Source: Finegoldia magna ATCC 29328 (GTDB lineage Bacteria; Bacillota; Clostridia; Tissierellales; Peptoniphilaceae). From it: 64,000 nt of DNA. The notes beneath the pieces were generated by a model. The model was given only the letters and a program-made list of their open reading frames with translations. It did no database searches and was not told where the DNA came from. Every line of letters starts with the position of its first letter. Within the stretch, counting starts at the first letter, position 1. This document shows, one piece after another, positions 9,664 to 19,370 of the stretch. A program made the position numbers and the translations under genes. The stretch spans positions 930,001 through 994,000 of the forward strand of contig NC_010376.1 of NCBI RefSeq assembly GCF_000010185.1. Reading direction: 5' to 3'.

Positions 9664-12036
9664 CTACTTTCTCAATGTTGCATTGAATTTTTGTTCTAAT
9701 GAATTTAAAATTTCTTCTTGTATTTTTTCAATAATTTTATCTTTTAATGTTTCGTCTTTTGATTGATAAATTATTCTGTAAGCCAAGCTCTTCTTGTCAT
9801 TATCAACATGTTCACCTTTATATTCATCGAACAAGTAAACATTTTTAATAATGCCATTAGAATGCTTTAGAATTTCTTTTTCTATTTCTATACTTTCCAA
9901 TTGCCTATCAACTACAAGAGCTATGTCTCTTTCGATTGAAGGATATTTACTAATAGGTGTGTAAATCTTTTTGAAATCCATGTGTTTTATTAATTCTGTA
10001 AAATGAATTTCTCCAACATAAACTCTATTATCAAAGTCATAGTTATCTCTTACTTCATAGCTAATTTCACCAAATGTTGCAATTAATTCTCCATTTACTA
10101 GAATATCAGCACATCTACCACTATGGTAAGTTTCATTGTCTTTATTTTTTACGATTTCATAATTATTAATTCCCAATTCGTTAAATAACGCCAAAATCAT
10201 AGCTCTAACATCATAGAAATCATAATCTCCGTACATTCCCAAAGCTAATTTTTTAGTTTCGATTCTTTCTTTTCCAACCAAGTGGAAAGTATTACCCAAT
10301 TCATAAACACAAATATCTTTAATTTTATTCTTATAATTTTTAGATAAAATATCCAAAATATTTGGTATTATTGTGGATCTCATAACTGAGAAATCTTCTC
10401 CCAATGGATTGATTAGTTTGATTAATTTGTCATCATCCATTTGAACCATTGCTTTTGAATAAGATTTAGGACTAATGAATGAATACGATAATACTTCAAA
10501 AGTATTCATAGAATACAAAGCCTTCTTTGCATTGTCTATGGCAATTCTTTCTTCGCTTTTGATTCCTCTTTTCAATTTACCAACAAGAGGTTTCGCACCA
10601 ATTTTTTCAAATCCATAAATTCTTCCGACTTCTTCAATTAAATCTTGATAAATAGATACATCTTGTCTGTGGAAAGGAACTTTTACCATAATATTTTCTT
10701 CATCTTCTGAAACTATTTTAAATTCTAATAATTGCAATATATTTTTAATTTCTTCATTAGAAATATTAGATCCTAATAAATCATTACATTTTTTATAAGA
10801 AAGTTCCACATCATCAAGATGTTCTTCTTTTGTAATTACATCAATTGAATTATTAATAACTGTAGCATCTGTAATGTCTTCAATCAATTTGCAAACTCTC
10901 AGTGAAGCTAAGTCACATAGTTGTTGGCTTACTCCTTTTTCAAATCTTGTAGAAGCATCAGTTCTTAAAGACAATCTTCTTGAAGAAAGTCTAATTGTAT
11001 CACTGTCAAAACTTGCCGCTTCAATAAGCACATTTTTAGTATCTGATGTAATTTCTGAATCAAAACCGCCCATAATTCCAGCTATACCTAATGTGTTTTC
11101 TCCATCACAAATTATAACATCATCGGATAATTCACGTTCAACATCATCTAATGTTGTGAATTTTTGTGAGCCAGACTCTTTTACGACAATTTTTTTATCT
11201 GCAATTTTATCCAAATCATAAGCATGGATTGGCTGACCAGTTTCTAACATTACAAAATTTGTAATATCAACTATATTATTTATAGGTCTAATTCCTGATT
11301 GAATAAGTCTATTCTTTATCCATTGTGGGCTGTCTGAAATTTTTACATTTTTTACAACTCTGGCCACATAACGTGTGCACTTGTCAGTTTGAATTTCTAC
11401 TGAATTTACATAATCTTTAATATCGTCTTCAAAGTTTTTAATTTCTATTGAAGGATATTTTATTTTTTTACCGAAAGATGCAGCGTATTCTCTTGCCATT
11501 CCCAATACTGACAAGCAATCTGGCCTGTTAGGAGTGATTTCAAATTCAATTATAGGTTCATTAATTTCAAGTGCTTCAGTAATAGTTTCACCAATTTTAT
11601 TTTCAGATAAAACCGCTATTCCATCTTTGGAGTTTTTATCTACAACAGAAGTTTCAAAACCCATTTCTTCAAAACTTGTCAACATACCAGGGCTCATAAT
11701 TCCTTTAAGGTCAGCTTCTTTTAAAACAATATTTCCAGGAAGAGTTGCATCTACTTGTGCATAACAAACATACATATCTTCTTTTATATTTTTTGCGCCT
11801 GTAACTACTTTTATATCTGAATTTCCTGTATTTAAGGTAACTATAGATAATTTATCTGCATTTGGATGTTTATCAATTTTCTTAATTTTAGCTACGATTA
11901 ATTTATCATTTAAATATTTACTTTTATCTATAACTGATTCAACGTGACTTCCTGTTTCTGAAAGTCTGTCTGTAATAGTTTTTATTGTTTCGTCTACATC
12001 GACGTAATCTTTAAGCCAATTAATAGGTAATAACAT
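9664..12036 (-). CDS. pheT: Phenylalanyl-tRNA synthetase beta subunit
   Basis: 790 residues. Order of parts: N-terminal MLLPINWLKDYV, EMAP/tRNA-binding OB fold (~40-150, KIKKIDKHPNADKLSI), B3/B4 editing region (~210-390), B5 domain (~400-475), catalytic-like core, and C-terminal FDX-ACB anticodon-binding domain (~697-790, YPSIERDIALVVDR). Forms the alpha2-beta2 enzyme with PheS, which lies 8 nt upstream. Confidence 0.97.
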   Translation of the reverse strand: MLLPINWLKDYVDVDETIKTITDRLSETGSHVESVIDKSKYLNDKLIVAKIKKIDKHPNADKLSIVTLNTGNSDIKVVTGAKNIKEDMYVCYAQVDATLPGNIVLKEADLKGIMSPGMLTSFEEMGFETSVVDKNSKDGIAVLSENKIGETITEALEINEPIIEFEITPNRPDCLSVLGMAREYAASFGKKIKYPSIEIKNFEDDIKDYVNSVEIQTDKCTRYVARVVKNVKISDSPQWIKNRLIQSGIRPINNIVDITNFVMLETGQPIHAYDLDKIADKKIVVKESGSQKFTTLDDVERELSDDVIICDGENTLGIAGIMGGFDSEITSDTKNVLIEAASFDSDTIRLSSRRLSLRTDASTRFEKGVSQQLCDLASLRVCKLIEDITDATVINNSIDVITKEEHLDDVELSYKKCNDLLGSNISNEEIKNILQLLEFKIVSEDEENIMVKVPFHRQDVSIYQDLIEEVGRIYGFEKIGAKPLVGKLKRGIKSEERIAIDNAKKALYSMNTFEVLSYSFISPKSYSKAMVQMDDDKLIKLINPLGEDFSVMRSTIIPNILDILSKNYKNKIKDICVYELGNTFHLVGKERIETKKLALGMYGDYDFYDVRAMILALFNELGINNYEIVKNKDNETYHSGRCADILVNGELIATFGEISYEVRDNYDFDNRVYVGEIHFTELIKHMDFKKIYTPISKYPSIERDIALVVDRQLESIEIEKEILKHSNGIIKNVYLFDEYKGEHVDNDKKSLAYRIIYQSKDETLKDKIIEKIQEEILNSLEQKFNATLRK

Positions 12037-12044
12037 ACTTCCTC

Positions 12045-13067
12045 CTAGAATTGTTCCAAAAATCTCTTATCATTATCATACAACAATCTTATATTGTCGA
12101 TTTTGTGTTTTACCATTGTAATCCTGTCTACTCCCATACCAAAAGCAAATCCGGTATAAACTTCAGGATCAATTCCGCAATTCCTTAAAACATTAGGATG
12201 TACCATACCACATCCTAAAAGTTCCATACTCCAACCTGTATCATTGCAACTTGGGCAACCTTTACCTTTACAATCGAAGCAAGTAACGTCAACCTCCATT
12301 GAAGGTTCAGTAAATGGAAAATAATGTGGTCTAAATCTTGTTTCAATTTCTTCACCAAACAAGTTTTTAATGAAAATATTTATTGTATCCATTAAGTTAG
12401 CCATAGTAACGCCTTTATCCACAACCAAGCCTTCGATTTGATGGAACATTGGAGAGTGTGTGTCATCCACATCATCAAATCTAAAAGTTCTTCCTGCTGA
12501 AACCATTCTAATAGGTGGTTTTTGTGCTTTCATCGTTCTAATTTGTACACTTGATGTGTGTGGTCTAAGTACAGTTTTATCATCCAAGTAAAAAGTATCA
12601 GATAGTGATCTTGATGGATGATATTTTGGTGAATTCAATAAATCAAATGTATTTTCAACTGTATCAATTTCAGGACCATCTACAATATCAAAACCCATTG
12701 TTTGGAACAGATTTTCCAACTGTATTATCGTTTCATTCAATGGATGTTTGTGAGAAATTTCTCTTACACCTCTGTTTGCAGTTACGTCTAATTCTTCTTC
12801 TTTTAATTTAATCTTTTTTTGTTCTTGTTTTAATTGTTCAAATTTATTGGATAAAATTTCTTCGATTTCAGATCTAACTTCATTTGCTAGTTGACCCATA
12901 ACTGGTCTTTCTTCTTTAGAAAGTTTTCCCATATTTCTTAGAACAAGAGTCAAATCTCCTTTTTTCCCAAGAACTTTTACTCTAATATCCTCCAATGATT
13001 TTAAATCAATGGCATTGTCTATTAAACCGACAGTTTCTTCTTTAATTTTCAAAATTTCTTCTTTCAT
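12045..13067 (-). CDS. pheS: Phenylalanyl-tRNA synthetase alpha subunit
   Basis: A class II catalytic subunit of 340 residues with N-terminal coiled coil, HPLNETI, the motif 2 region (RPHTSSVQIRTM, AGRTFRFDDVDDTHSPMFHQ) and motif 3 (GFAFGMGVDRITM). A zinc-like cysteine cluster (CFDCKGKGCPSC) is present at about residues 250-262. An in-frame TTG at 13085 overlaps the RBS; the ATG at 13067 lies ~7 nt behind AAGGAG and is chosen. Expression is controlled by the T-box leader immediately upstream. Confidence 0.97.
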   Translation of the reverse strand: MKEEILKIKEETVGLIDNAIDLKSLEDIRVKVLGKKGDLTLVLRNMGKLSKEERPVMGQLANEVRSEIEEILSNKFEQLKQEQKKIKLKEEELDVTANRGVREISHKHPLNETIIQLENLFQTMGFDIVDGPEIDTVENTFDLLNSPKYHPSRSLSDTFYLDDKTVLRPHTSSVQIRTMKAQKPPIRMVSAGRTFRFDDVDDTHSPMFHQIEGLVVDKGVTMANLMDTINIFIKNLFGEEIETRFRPHYFPFTEPSMEVDVTCFDCKGKGCPSCNDTGWSMELLGCGMVHPNVLRNCGIDPEVYTGFAFGMGVDRITMVKHKIDNIRLLYDNDKRFLEQF

Positions 13068-13085
13068 TATTTTCTCCTTAAACAA

Positions 13086-13290
13086 TAAAAAAATCTCTCA
13101 TCCCCTATGGGACGAAAGATTGTATTTCCGCGGTACCACCCAATTTATGATAACATCACTCGTAAGTTTAACGCACTCTATACGACCATAATGGCAATTT
13201 CAAAGCGAACCAACAAAATTCAATAAATATGTCGCACCAACCCATATCTCTCTGTATATCTAGTTTTGTATTTTCTTCTTCAACATTTTT
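13086..13290 (-). ncRNA. T-box leader (Phe) controlling the pheST operon
   Basis: On the minus strand the leader carries the conserved T-box GGGTGGTACCGCGGAAATAC at 13141-13122. It is followed by a competing terminator (stem TCTTTCGTCCC / GGGGATGAGAGA, then T7) at about 13120-13087. A TTC triplet at 13209-13207 is the candidate Phe specifier. Uncharged tRNA-Phe is expected to stabilise the antiterminator and switch on the operon. Confidence 0.92.
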
Positions 13291-13294
13291 AATT

Positions 13295-13323
13295 ATTTTA
13301 TAATATAACTACTAATTTGTCAA
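13295..13323 (-). promoter_or_regulatory. Promoter of the pheS T-box operon
   Basis: TTGACA (13323-13318), a 17-nt spacer and TAAAAT (13300-13295) on the minus strand. The -35 box lies inside the last codons of the upstream RNA methyltransferase gene. Confidence 0.65.
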
Positions 13324-14043
13324 TTTTGATAAATAAAACATACTCAAACTAGCAGCTATAGAAGCATTTAATGATTCTGTTACATTATCCATAGGAATTA
13401 TCAAAAACTCATCAGCGTATTTTTTTATTTCATCGCTAATTCCATTTGCTTCATTTCCAATTATTAGAACGTGCTTTTCTTTGTTTTTAATTTCCAAAAT
13501 ACTTCTTGAATTTTTCTCCAAAGATGTCTCGTATATTTTAAACCCTTTTGATTTATACTTCTCAAGTACATTTATATTTTCATAAGAAATATTCATTCTA
13601 AATAAGCTTCCCATAGCACTTCTAATAGTTTTCGAATTATAAATATCACAACTATTATTAGATAGAACAATTTTATTGTAACCAAAAGCTTCAGCACTTC
13701 TGATTATAGTCCCCAGATTTCCTGGATCATTGATATTTTCTAAAAAAAGAATTTGATCTGACTTTACATCTTTTTGCTCAATAAAACTAACCACACAAAT
13801 TATTCCTTCGGGATTATTCATTTCACTGAGACTGTTGAAAGTTTTTGAATCAAAATAGACACATTCATCAAGAAAATTTTCACCTTCTCTTATTATGACT
13901 TGTTTGATATTTAAATTTGATTTAATTGCTTCTTGATAAAGCTTGTAGCCTTCTATGACAAATTCATTGTATTTTTGTCTATATTTCTTCTTATAAAGTG
14001 ATTTTACATGTTTATATATTTTATTTGAAGTAGAGGTTATCAT
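13312..14043 (-). CDS. SpoU/TrmH-family RNA 2'-O-methyltransferase
   Basis: 243 residues from the ATG at 14043 (MITSTSNKIYKHVKSL). An N-terminal substrate-binding domain (EFVIEGYKLYQEAI) precedes the SPOUT knot with its three motifs: NDPGNLGTIIRSAEAFG, LIIGNEANGIS and IPMDNVTESLNASIAASL. Members methylate 23S rRNA or tRNA ribose; the exact target cannot be read from sequence. An upstream in-frame extension would overlap the ktrA-like gene further; the ATG overlaps it by 23 nt. Confidence 0.88.
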   Translation of the reverse strand: MITSTSNKIYKHVKSLYKKKYRQKYNEFVIEGYKLYQEAIKSNLNIKQVIIREGENFLDECVYFDSKTFNSLSEMNNPEGIICVVSFIEQKDVKSDQILFLENINDPGNLGTIIRSAEAFGYNKIVLSNNSCDIYNSKTIRSAMGSLFRMNISYENINVLEKYKSKGFKIYETSLEKNSRSILEIKNKEKHVLIIGNEANGISDEIKKYADEFLIIPMDNVTESLNASIAASLSMFYLSKLTN

Positions 14044-14698
14044 TTTTATCGCCTGTTTCAGTAATCTTATCCAAATCCTCATTTGATCCTATTACTATCA
14101 AATAGTCTTCAAACTTAACTGTATAATTTGGTGAAGGGTTAATATTCATTTCCCCATTGTTCTTAACTGCAACAACGTTAATTCCATACTTGCTTCTTAT
14201 TCCTATATCGATAAAATTCTTTCCAATCCATTCTTTTTTAGGAGTAATCTCCGCAATGGAATAATCATCAGTAAATTCAATATAATCAAAAATTTGATCA
14301 CTAATCAAACTTTTTGCCAGTCTAACGGCCGAATCATTTTCTGGAATAATTGTCCTGTCTGCACCAACTTTTAGCAAAATATTACCGTGTAACGTATCTT
14401 TTGCTTTAGTTATTACCTTTTTAACACCCAGTTTTTTACAAACTACTGTTGACAAAATTGATGCTTCAAAGTTCGAAGAAATAGCAACTATAGCCACATC
14501 AAAATTTCCAACACCGACAGAACTCAATGAGTTTTCTGTTAAATGTTCAATGTACACTGCGTGAGTAACAATTCTACTCATTTCATCAACAGTATCTTCA
14601 TTATTATCTATTAATAAAACTTCGTGGCCTGTATTAGATAGTTCGATAGCACATGCTCTGCCGAATCTACCACAGCCAACAACTACAAATTGTTTCAT
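14021..14698 (-). CDS. TrkA/KtrA-type potassium channel regulatory subunit
   Basis: 225 residues. The N-terminal RCK_N Rossmann fold has VVGCGRFGRACAIEL and the acidic strand end LLIDNNEDTV; the RCK_C domain occupies ~140-220. Such subunits gate K+ uptake by binding nucleotides. It lies 8 nt downstream of the membrane subunit gene, as in ktrAB/trkAH operons. Confidence 0.93.
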   Translation of the reverse strand: MKQFVVVGCGRFGRACAIELSNTGHEVLLIDNNEDTVDEMSRIVTHAVYIEHLTENSLSSVGVGNFDVAIVAISSNFEASILSTVVCKKLGVKKVITKAKDTLHGNILLKVGADRTIIPENDSAVRLAKSLISDQIFDYIEFTDDYSIAEITPKKEWIGKNFIDIGIRSKYGINVVAVKNNGEMNINPSPNYTVKFEDYLIVIGSNEDLDKITETGDKNDNLYFK

Positions 14699-14706
14699 AA
14701 TTAAAC

Positions 14707-16047
14707 CTAACCTATTATAATATTTTCGTGAGCTTCTTTATAAGCTTTTTTGTTTTTTGTATTGGATAAAGCATAAAGTATTGTTAAAGATCCAACTCTT
14801 CCAATATACATAGTTGAAATTATTAAAATCTTAGAAATACTATTGATTCCTGGAGTTAAGCTTCTAGTTAATCCTACTGTACCAAAAGCACTTACAACTT
14901 CGAACACTACATCCAAGTATTTTGCTTTATCTATAACTAAAATTGCAAATGTTACAAATATTACCCAAGCCATTGACAAAGTTATTATTGCTAAAGCTTT
15001 TTTAACTTGAGAAAATCTAATTCTTCGATTAAAAACTTCAACATCTTCTTGACCTTTAATTTCGCTCAAAGCTACAATAATCAATAATGCAAAAGTTGTA
15101 GTTTTGATACCACCTGCAGTACCTGCTGGGGATCCTCCTATAAACATATTCAAAATAGATAACACGCTTGAACTGTCTAGTAATTTCGATTGATTAATTG
15201 ATGCAAAGCCTGCTGTCCTCAATGTAATTGCTTGGAAAATCGAATTAGTAATTTTATCGATAAATCCCAAATTCCCAATTGTTCCCGGGTTTGAAAACTC
15301 CATAGCAAAAATTAAAATCGAAGTAATAGATAACATCAAAATAGTTGTTGTAAGTACAATTTTTGAATGCAAAGAATATTTTTTAAATTTAAAGTTATTA
15401 TGTAATACATCAAGTATTACGTTAAATCCAATACCACCTATCACGATCAAAAGTCCAATTATCAATAAAACAAATATATTAGTATTAATATCAATTAATG
15501 AATTTGGCCCCAAAATATCAAATCCAGCATTACAGAAAGCTGAAATTGAATGAAAAAAACTATAAAATACTCCTTTAAAACCATATACTGGAACAAATTT
15601 TGTCATTAACAAAAAAGCCCCAATTGTTTCAATAGAAAAAGTAGAAATCAGTATGTATTTTATTAGTTTTACCATTCCCTGCATGTCAATACTATTTGTT
15701 TGTTCTTTGATAATCAATCTATCTTTTAAAGTGATTCTTCTACCCATGACAAGTGCAATTAATGTTGCAAATGTCATAAATCCAAGTCCGCCCATTTGGA
15801 TTAATATTATTATAATAATTTTTCCTAAAACGCTCCATGCACTGTATGTTGCAACGGTAACAAGACCTGTTACGCATACTGCCGATGTCGCTGTAAAAAA
15901 GCAATCAATATATGGAACTCTTGTTGTATTTTGACTAATAGGCAGTGATAATAGTAAAGATCCTATTATAATCAAAAAAAGGAAACTTAGAATCAAAACC
16001 AATGGCGGATTATCTTCTAAATATTTTTTTAAATGTTTCATAAACAA
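14707..16047 (-). CDS. TrkH/KtrB-type potassium uptake membrane subunit
   Basis: 446 residues, strongly hydrophobic, with the four pore loops of the superfamily of K+ transporters: TSAVCVTGLVTV, ISAFCNAGFDILG, AITLRTAGFASI and VSAFGTVGLTRSLTPG. Each carries the selectivity-filter glycine. Length fits KtrB (~445) better than TrkH (~480). Partner of the RCK protein encoded next. Confidence 0.94.
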   Translation of the reverse strand: MFMKHLKKYLEDNPPLVLILSFLFLIIIGSLLLSLPISQNTTRVPYIDCFFTATSAVCVTGLVTVATYSAWSVLGKIIIIILIQMGGLGFMTFATLIALVMGRRITLKDRLIIKEQTNSIDMQGMVKLIKYILISTFSIETIGAFLLMTKFVPVYGFKGVFYSFFHSISAFCNAGFDILGPNSLIDINTNIFVLLIIGLLIVIGGIGFNVILDVLHNNFKFKKYSLHSKIVLTTTILMLSITSILIFAMEFSNPGTIGNLGFIDKITNSIFQAITLRTAGFASINQSKLLDSSSVLSILNMFIGGSPAGTAGGIKTTTFALLIIVALSEIKGQEDVEVFNRRIRFSQVKKALAIITLSMAWVIFVTFAILVIDKAKYLDVVFEVVSAFGTVGLTRSLTPGINSISKILIISTMYIGRVGSLTILYALSNTKNKKAYKEAHENIIIG

Positions 16048-16098
16048 ATCATACTACAAAAAAATTTAAAAGTAAAACGAATTTTTAAACATTAAACA

Positions 16099-16137
16099 AA
16101 AAAGAGTTACTTATTTTATTCAAATAAATAACTCTAT
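16099..16137 (-). terminator. Terminator after asnA
   Basis: On the minus strand AGAGTTATTTATTTG pairs with TAAAATAAGTAACTCT and is followed by TTTTTTG. It lies 12 nt downstream of the asnA stop. Confidence 0.75.
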
Positions 16138-16149
16138 GATTAAATGAAA

Positions 16150-17160
16150 TTATAATAATTTAATTCCTAATTTATTACACTCTACTAACATTTCCTTTGG
16201 CCAGATAGAGGATTGAACTTCGCCTATATGTGCTTTTTGTAAAAAGAACATACAAATTCTCGATTGACCTATTCCTCCTCCAATTGATTGAGGTAATTCA
16301 TCGTTAAGCAACATTCTATGATATTCTAAATTTTTCCTATCATTGTTTTGTTTTTTATCTAATTGATAAACTAGTCTGTCTTTGTCAACTCTAATTCCCA
16401 TAGAACTCAATTCAAGACAATTATCTAAAACGGGATTATAAACTAAAATATCTCCGTTTAGACTCCAATCATCGTAGTCCGGAGATCTATCAGAATGAGA
16501 TTCACCTGATTTTAATGCATCTCCAATTCCAATCAAAAACACAGATCCATATTTTTTAGTAATCAAATTTTCTCTTTCTTCAGGGGTATTATCAGGATAC
16601 ATCTCTTCTAATTCTTCAGTAGTTATAAAAGTAATTTCATCTTTAAGTATTTTTTCATAATCATCGTATGAATTAATTAGCATTGTTTGTGTATCTAAGA
16701 AACATTTATATATATTTCTTACAGTTTCCTTCAAAAATTCTAAATTTCTATGTTCATTTGAAATGACTTTTTCCCAGTCCCATTGGTCTACATATAATGA
16801 GTGAGTATTATCACATATCTCCGAAGGTCTGATAGCATTCATATCAGTATAAATTCCTTCTCCTACAGGAATATTGTAGTTTTTCAAAGCTATTCTCTTC
16901 CATTTAGCTAATGACTGTACTATTTCTAATCTACTCATAGTACCATCTTCCAAAAATTCAAAGCCAACAGGCTTTTCAACTCCATTTAAATTATCGTTGA
17001 TCCCAGTATTAGCTCTAACAAATAACGGTGCAGATACTCTTGTCAAATTTAAAGTTTCGGCTAACCTATATTGAAAAAAATCTTTAATTATTTTAATTGC
17101 TTTTTGTGTTTCTAATAAATCCAAAGAGGACTTGTATCCTTTAGGTATTTGTAATTCCAT
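16150..17160 (-). CDS. asnA: Aspartate--ammonia ligase (asparagine synthetase A)
   Basis: 336 residues, the usual AsnA length (~330). Makes asparagine from aspartate, ammonia and ATP. It is a class II synthetase-like fold; visible are PKGYKSSLDLLETQKAI at the start, SAPLFVRANTGINDNLNG, the aspartate-site region EICDNTHSLYVDQWDWEKVI, and the C-terminal SIGGGIGQSRICMFFLQKAHIGEVQSS split around a GGGIGQSR motif. Stands alone between spoVG and the ktr genes. Confidence 0.96.
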   Translation of the reverse strand: MELQIPKGYKSSLDLLETQKAIKIIKDFFQYRLAETLNLTRVSAPLFVRANTGINDNLNGVEKPVGFEFLEDGTMSRLEIVQSLAKWKRIALKNYNIPVGEGIYTDMNAIRPSEICDNTHSLYVDQWDWEKVISNEHRNLEFLKETVRNIYKCFLDTQTMLINSYDDYEKILKDEITFITTEELEEMYPDNTPEERENLITKKYGSVFLIGIGDALKSGESHSDRSPDYDDWSLNGDILVYNPVLDNCLELSSMGIRVDKDRLVYQLDKKQNNDRKNLEYHRMLLNDELPQSIGGGIGQSRICMFFLQKAHIGEVQSSIWPKEMLVECNKLGIKLL

Positions 17161-17256
17161 AATTCTCTCCTTATTAAAAAATTAATCATATTTTATTATT
17201 ATATCAAACCTGTCCAATATGTAAAATAATTTTTGTGAAAAGAATTACATGAACTA

Positions 17257-17285
17257 AAAAAAGCACCTTAAAAAGATGCTTTTTG
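17257..17285 (-). terminator. Terminator after spoVG
   Basis: Minus strand AAAGCATC-TTTTTAA-GGTGCTTTTTTT, 2-3 nt beyond the spoVG stop. Confidence 0.75.
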
Positions 17286-17287
17286 AA

Positions 17288-17614
17288 TTATTCATTCTCG
17301 TTTTCTGCAGTTTCCATATTTTCTTCAGTCACTGGTTCAGTCTCAACGGAAGATTGTTTTTCGAATTCTTCATTGTATTTATTGATAACTGCTGTTTCAA
17401 TTTTTTCTCTTGCTGGAGAACTAATAGGATGAGCTATGTCGCGATATCTATCGTTTCCAACTTTTCTGCTAGGCATAGCTAAAAATAAACCTTCTTCTCC
17501 CTCAATCACCTTAATGTCATGAATCACTATCTCATCATCAAAAGTAACAGAAGCGATTGCCTTTAGTCTGTTATCAATATTTAATAATTTAATTCTAACA
17601 TCTGTAATTTGCAT
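17288..17614 (-). CDS. spoVG: SpoVG, RNA-binding regulator
   Basis: 108 residues with the highly conserved SpoVG core: MQITDVRIKLL, LKAIASVTFDDEIVIHDIKVI, FLAMPSRK and YRDIAHPISSPAREKIE. The Glu-rich tail (after ~90) is variable in the family. SpoVG binds RNA/DNA and affects envelope and virulence genes in non-sporulating Firmicutes too. RBS AAGGTGGTGAGG precedes the ATG. Confidence 0.96.
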   Translation of the reverse strand: MQITDVRIKLLNIDNRLKAIASVTFDDEIVIHDIKVIEGEEGLFLAMPSRKVGNDRYRDIAHPISSPAREKIETAVINKYNEEFEKQSSVETEPVTEENMETAENENE

Positions 17615-17644
17615 AACCTCACCACCTTGTATATTATTTATATA

Positions 17645-17673
17645 ATTATATCGCTAAATAAGTATTTTGTAAA
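17645..17673 (-). promoter_or_regulatory. spoVG promoter
   Basis: Minus strand TTTACA (17673-17668), 17-nt spacer, TATAAT (17650-17645), about 30 nt upstream of the start codon. Confidence 0.6.
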
Positions 17674-17741
17674 TAAGTGTAAATATTAAGCAAAACATTT
17701 ATATATAATATATTTTTGTGAGATTAAGTTGTCAGTACTTA

Positions 17742-18740
17742 TTATTCATTTTCCAATTTTAAATAAATATTTTTCAACTTTTCACCGATTCTCTCAACAC
17801 TTCGTTCTTTAACATATTTATATGCTTCTTCAACAGTAGAATTTTTGCCATTAATTATATTAATAATTTCATTTTTAAACTCTTCATTGGTCTTTGCTTT
17901 AATCACTTCTTTACCATCGGTAAACATATCTTCATAAATTTTTATGTCTCTGACCAAAACTTTTATTTTAGATGCAAAAGCCTCTAATAGTACAATTCCT
18001 TCAGTTTCTTCTCTTGTCATAAATAGGAACAAATCACTTCCATGATAACAATCTACCAATTCTTTTTGGTCAACATATCCAGCCATAATTACATTATCTG
18101 GTCTGTTTTTTATTGCTTTTTTAATGTGAGTAGTTTGGAGTTTAGCATTAGTGTGCCCGAACCAAATAAATTTATATTCTGGAAGTTCTCTTGCAACTTC
18201 TATAAAATCGTCAAGTCCTTTTCTCTTCATCAAATGACCCACAGAAATTATAACTTTATCATCATCTTTTAAGTTATATTTATCGCGAAATCTCTTTCTG
18301 CTATTTTCATCACCCTTGAATTTATCTAAATCAATACCATTTGATAGATTGTATATTTTTTTATTAATCCCATACCCTTCGAGTATATTTTTAGAATATA
18401 ATGATGGAGTTATAATAATATCTCCAATGTTATAGCAACTTATAATCCATTTTTTAAAAAGTCCACTTAGTAAGTTTGCTCCGCGAAAAGAATTTCTAAA
18501 ATCCTCCATAGTGGAATGTCCATAATAAATAACTTTCTTGCCTTGTTTCTTTGCTTTTCGTCCAAAAATTTTAGATTTAGGCATTATAGTATTTATGTGA
18601 ACAATATCGTAATCTTCATTTTCGTCAGTTGTGTAGTCAATATTATTTAGTTTCAGAGCTTTTTCCTGGTGTTCGATAGCTTGACCAACACCACTTTGCT
18701 TTACTAAATCATAATCACCTTTATATATTAAAATTTTCAT
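17742..18740 (-). CDS. GT4 glycosyltransferase, probable second glycolipid glycosyltransferase
   Basis: 332 residues with a GT-B fold. A nucleotide-sugar site in the C-terminal half reads SVGHLMKRKGLDDFIEVA, then FLFMTREETEGIVLLEAFA, the E-x7-E type motif of retaining GT4 enzymes. It is the last gene of a three-gene cluster with a diacylglycerol glucosyltransferase-like gene. In streptococci and enterococci such pairs (CpoA/Spr0982, BgsA/BgsB) make mono- and diglycosyl-diacylglycerol, so addition of the second sugar is the inferred role. Confidence 0.78.
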   Translation of the reverse strand: MKILIYKGDYDLVKQSGVGQAIEHQEKALKLNNIDYTTDENEDYDIVHINTIMPKSKIFGRKAKKQGKKVIYYGHSTMEDFRNSFRGANLLSGLFKKWIISCYNIGDIIITPSLYSKNILEGYGINKKIYNLSNGIDLDKFKGDENSRKRFRDKYNLKDDDKVIISVGHLMKRKGLDDFIEVARELPEYKFIWFGHTNAKLQTTHIKKAIKNRPDNVIMAGYVDQKELVDCYHGSDLFLFMTREETEGIVLLEAFASKIKVLVRDIKIYEDMFTDGKEVIKAKTNEEFKNEIINIINGKNSTVEEAYKYVKERSVERIGEKLKNIYLKLENE

Positions 18741-18746
18741 CTATAT

Positions 18747-19370
18747 TTAAATCCTTAATATCAGTTTCTTGAATAATACTTCCAGTCCCAGTGAATAAAG
18801 CGCTATTGACATAGGCTTTCCTAATATAATTATCCAGAAATATTTTTTAAATTTTATTTTTGTTGTTCCTGCTATGTAGCATAGCATATCATCTGGTGCT
18901 ATCGGAAAAAATATTAATGCTGCAAATACATTATCAAATCTATTCTTTTTTGTAAGAATTTTTATGTATTTGTTATAAGCTTTTTCTCCAAAAATTGCTA
19001 TAATCAAAGGAGTACCGTATTTTCTACCAATAAAAAACACGATGATTGATCCTATACAAATACTAACGTAATTGTATACAAATCCCATCCATGGTCCAAA
19101 TAATATTACTCCACCCAAGCAGGTGATTCCGCCGGGAATAATTGGTATAATTACTTGCATAATTTGAAACAAAATAAATATCAAAGCAGCAGATTTTCCA
19201 AACCTGTTCATAAAGTCCTGAAATTTATCGATATCTTTTAATATTCCTGTTCTCCATGCGTAGATCATAACACCAATACTTATAAGTATTCCTATAACAT
19301 TTAAAACATGAATAATAATTTGAAATTTTCTATTGTCAGATTCGATTATCCTATTGAATAGATTTTGCAT
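18747..19370 (-). CDS. TVP38/TMEM64 (DedA-like) membrane protein
   Basis: About 207 residues with 5-6 hydrophobic segments and the SNARE-associated/VTT domain signature (VIIPIIPGGITCLGGVILFGPWMGFVYNYVSICIGSIIVFFIGRKYG, read in parts). VTT proteins include lipid scramblases/flippases. The ATG at 19370 is preferred over a TTG at 19379; either overlaps the upstream glycosyltransferase gene. Its position between two glycosyltransferases suggests moving their glycolipid product or precursor. Confidence 0.82.
   Translation of the reverse strand: MQNLFNRIIESDNRKFQIIIHVLNVIGILISIGVMIYAWRTGILKDIDKFQDFMNRFGKSAALIFILFQIMQVIIPIIPGGITCLGGVILFGPWMGFVYNYVSICIGSIIVFFIGRKYGTPLIIAIFGEKAYNKYIKILTKKNRFDNVFAALIFFPIAPDDMLCYIAGTTKIKFKKYFWIIILGKPMSIALYSLGLEVLFKKLILRI

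Noticed and set aside
17161-17256. T-box or other leader upstream of asnA
   Set aside because: No T-box core or terminator pairing; only AT-rich spacer.
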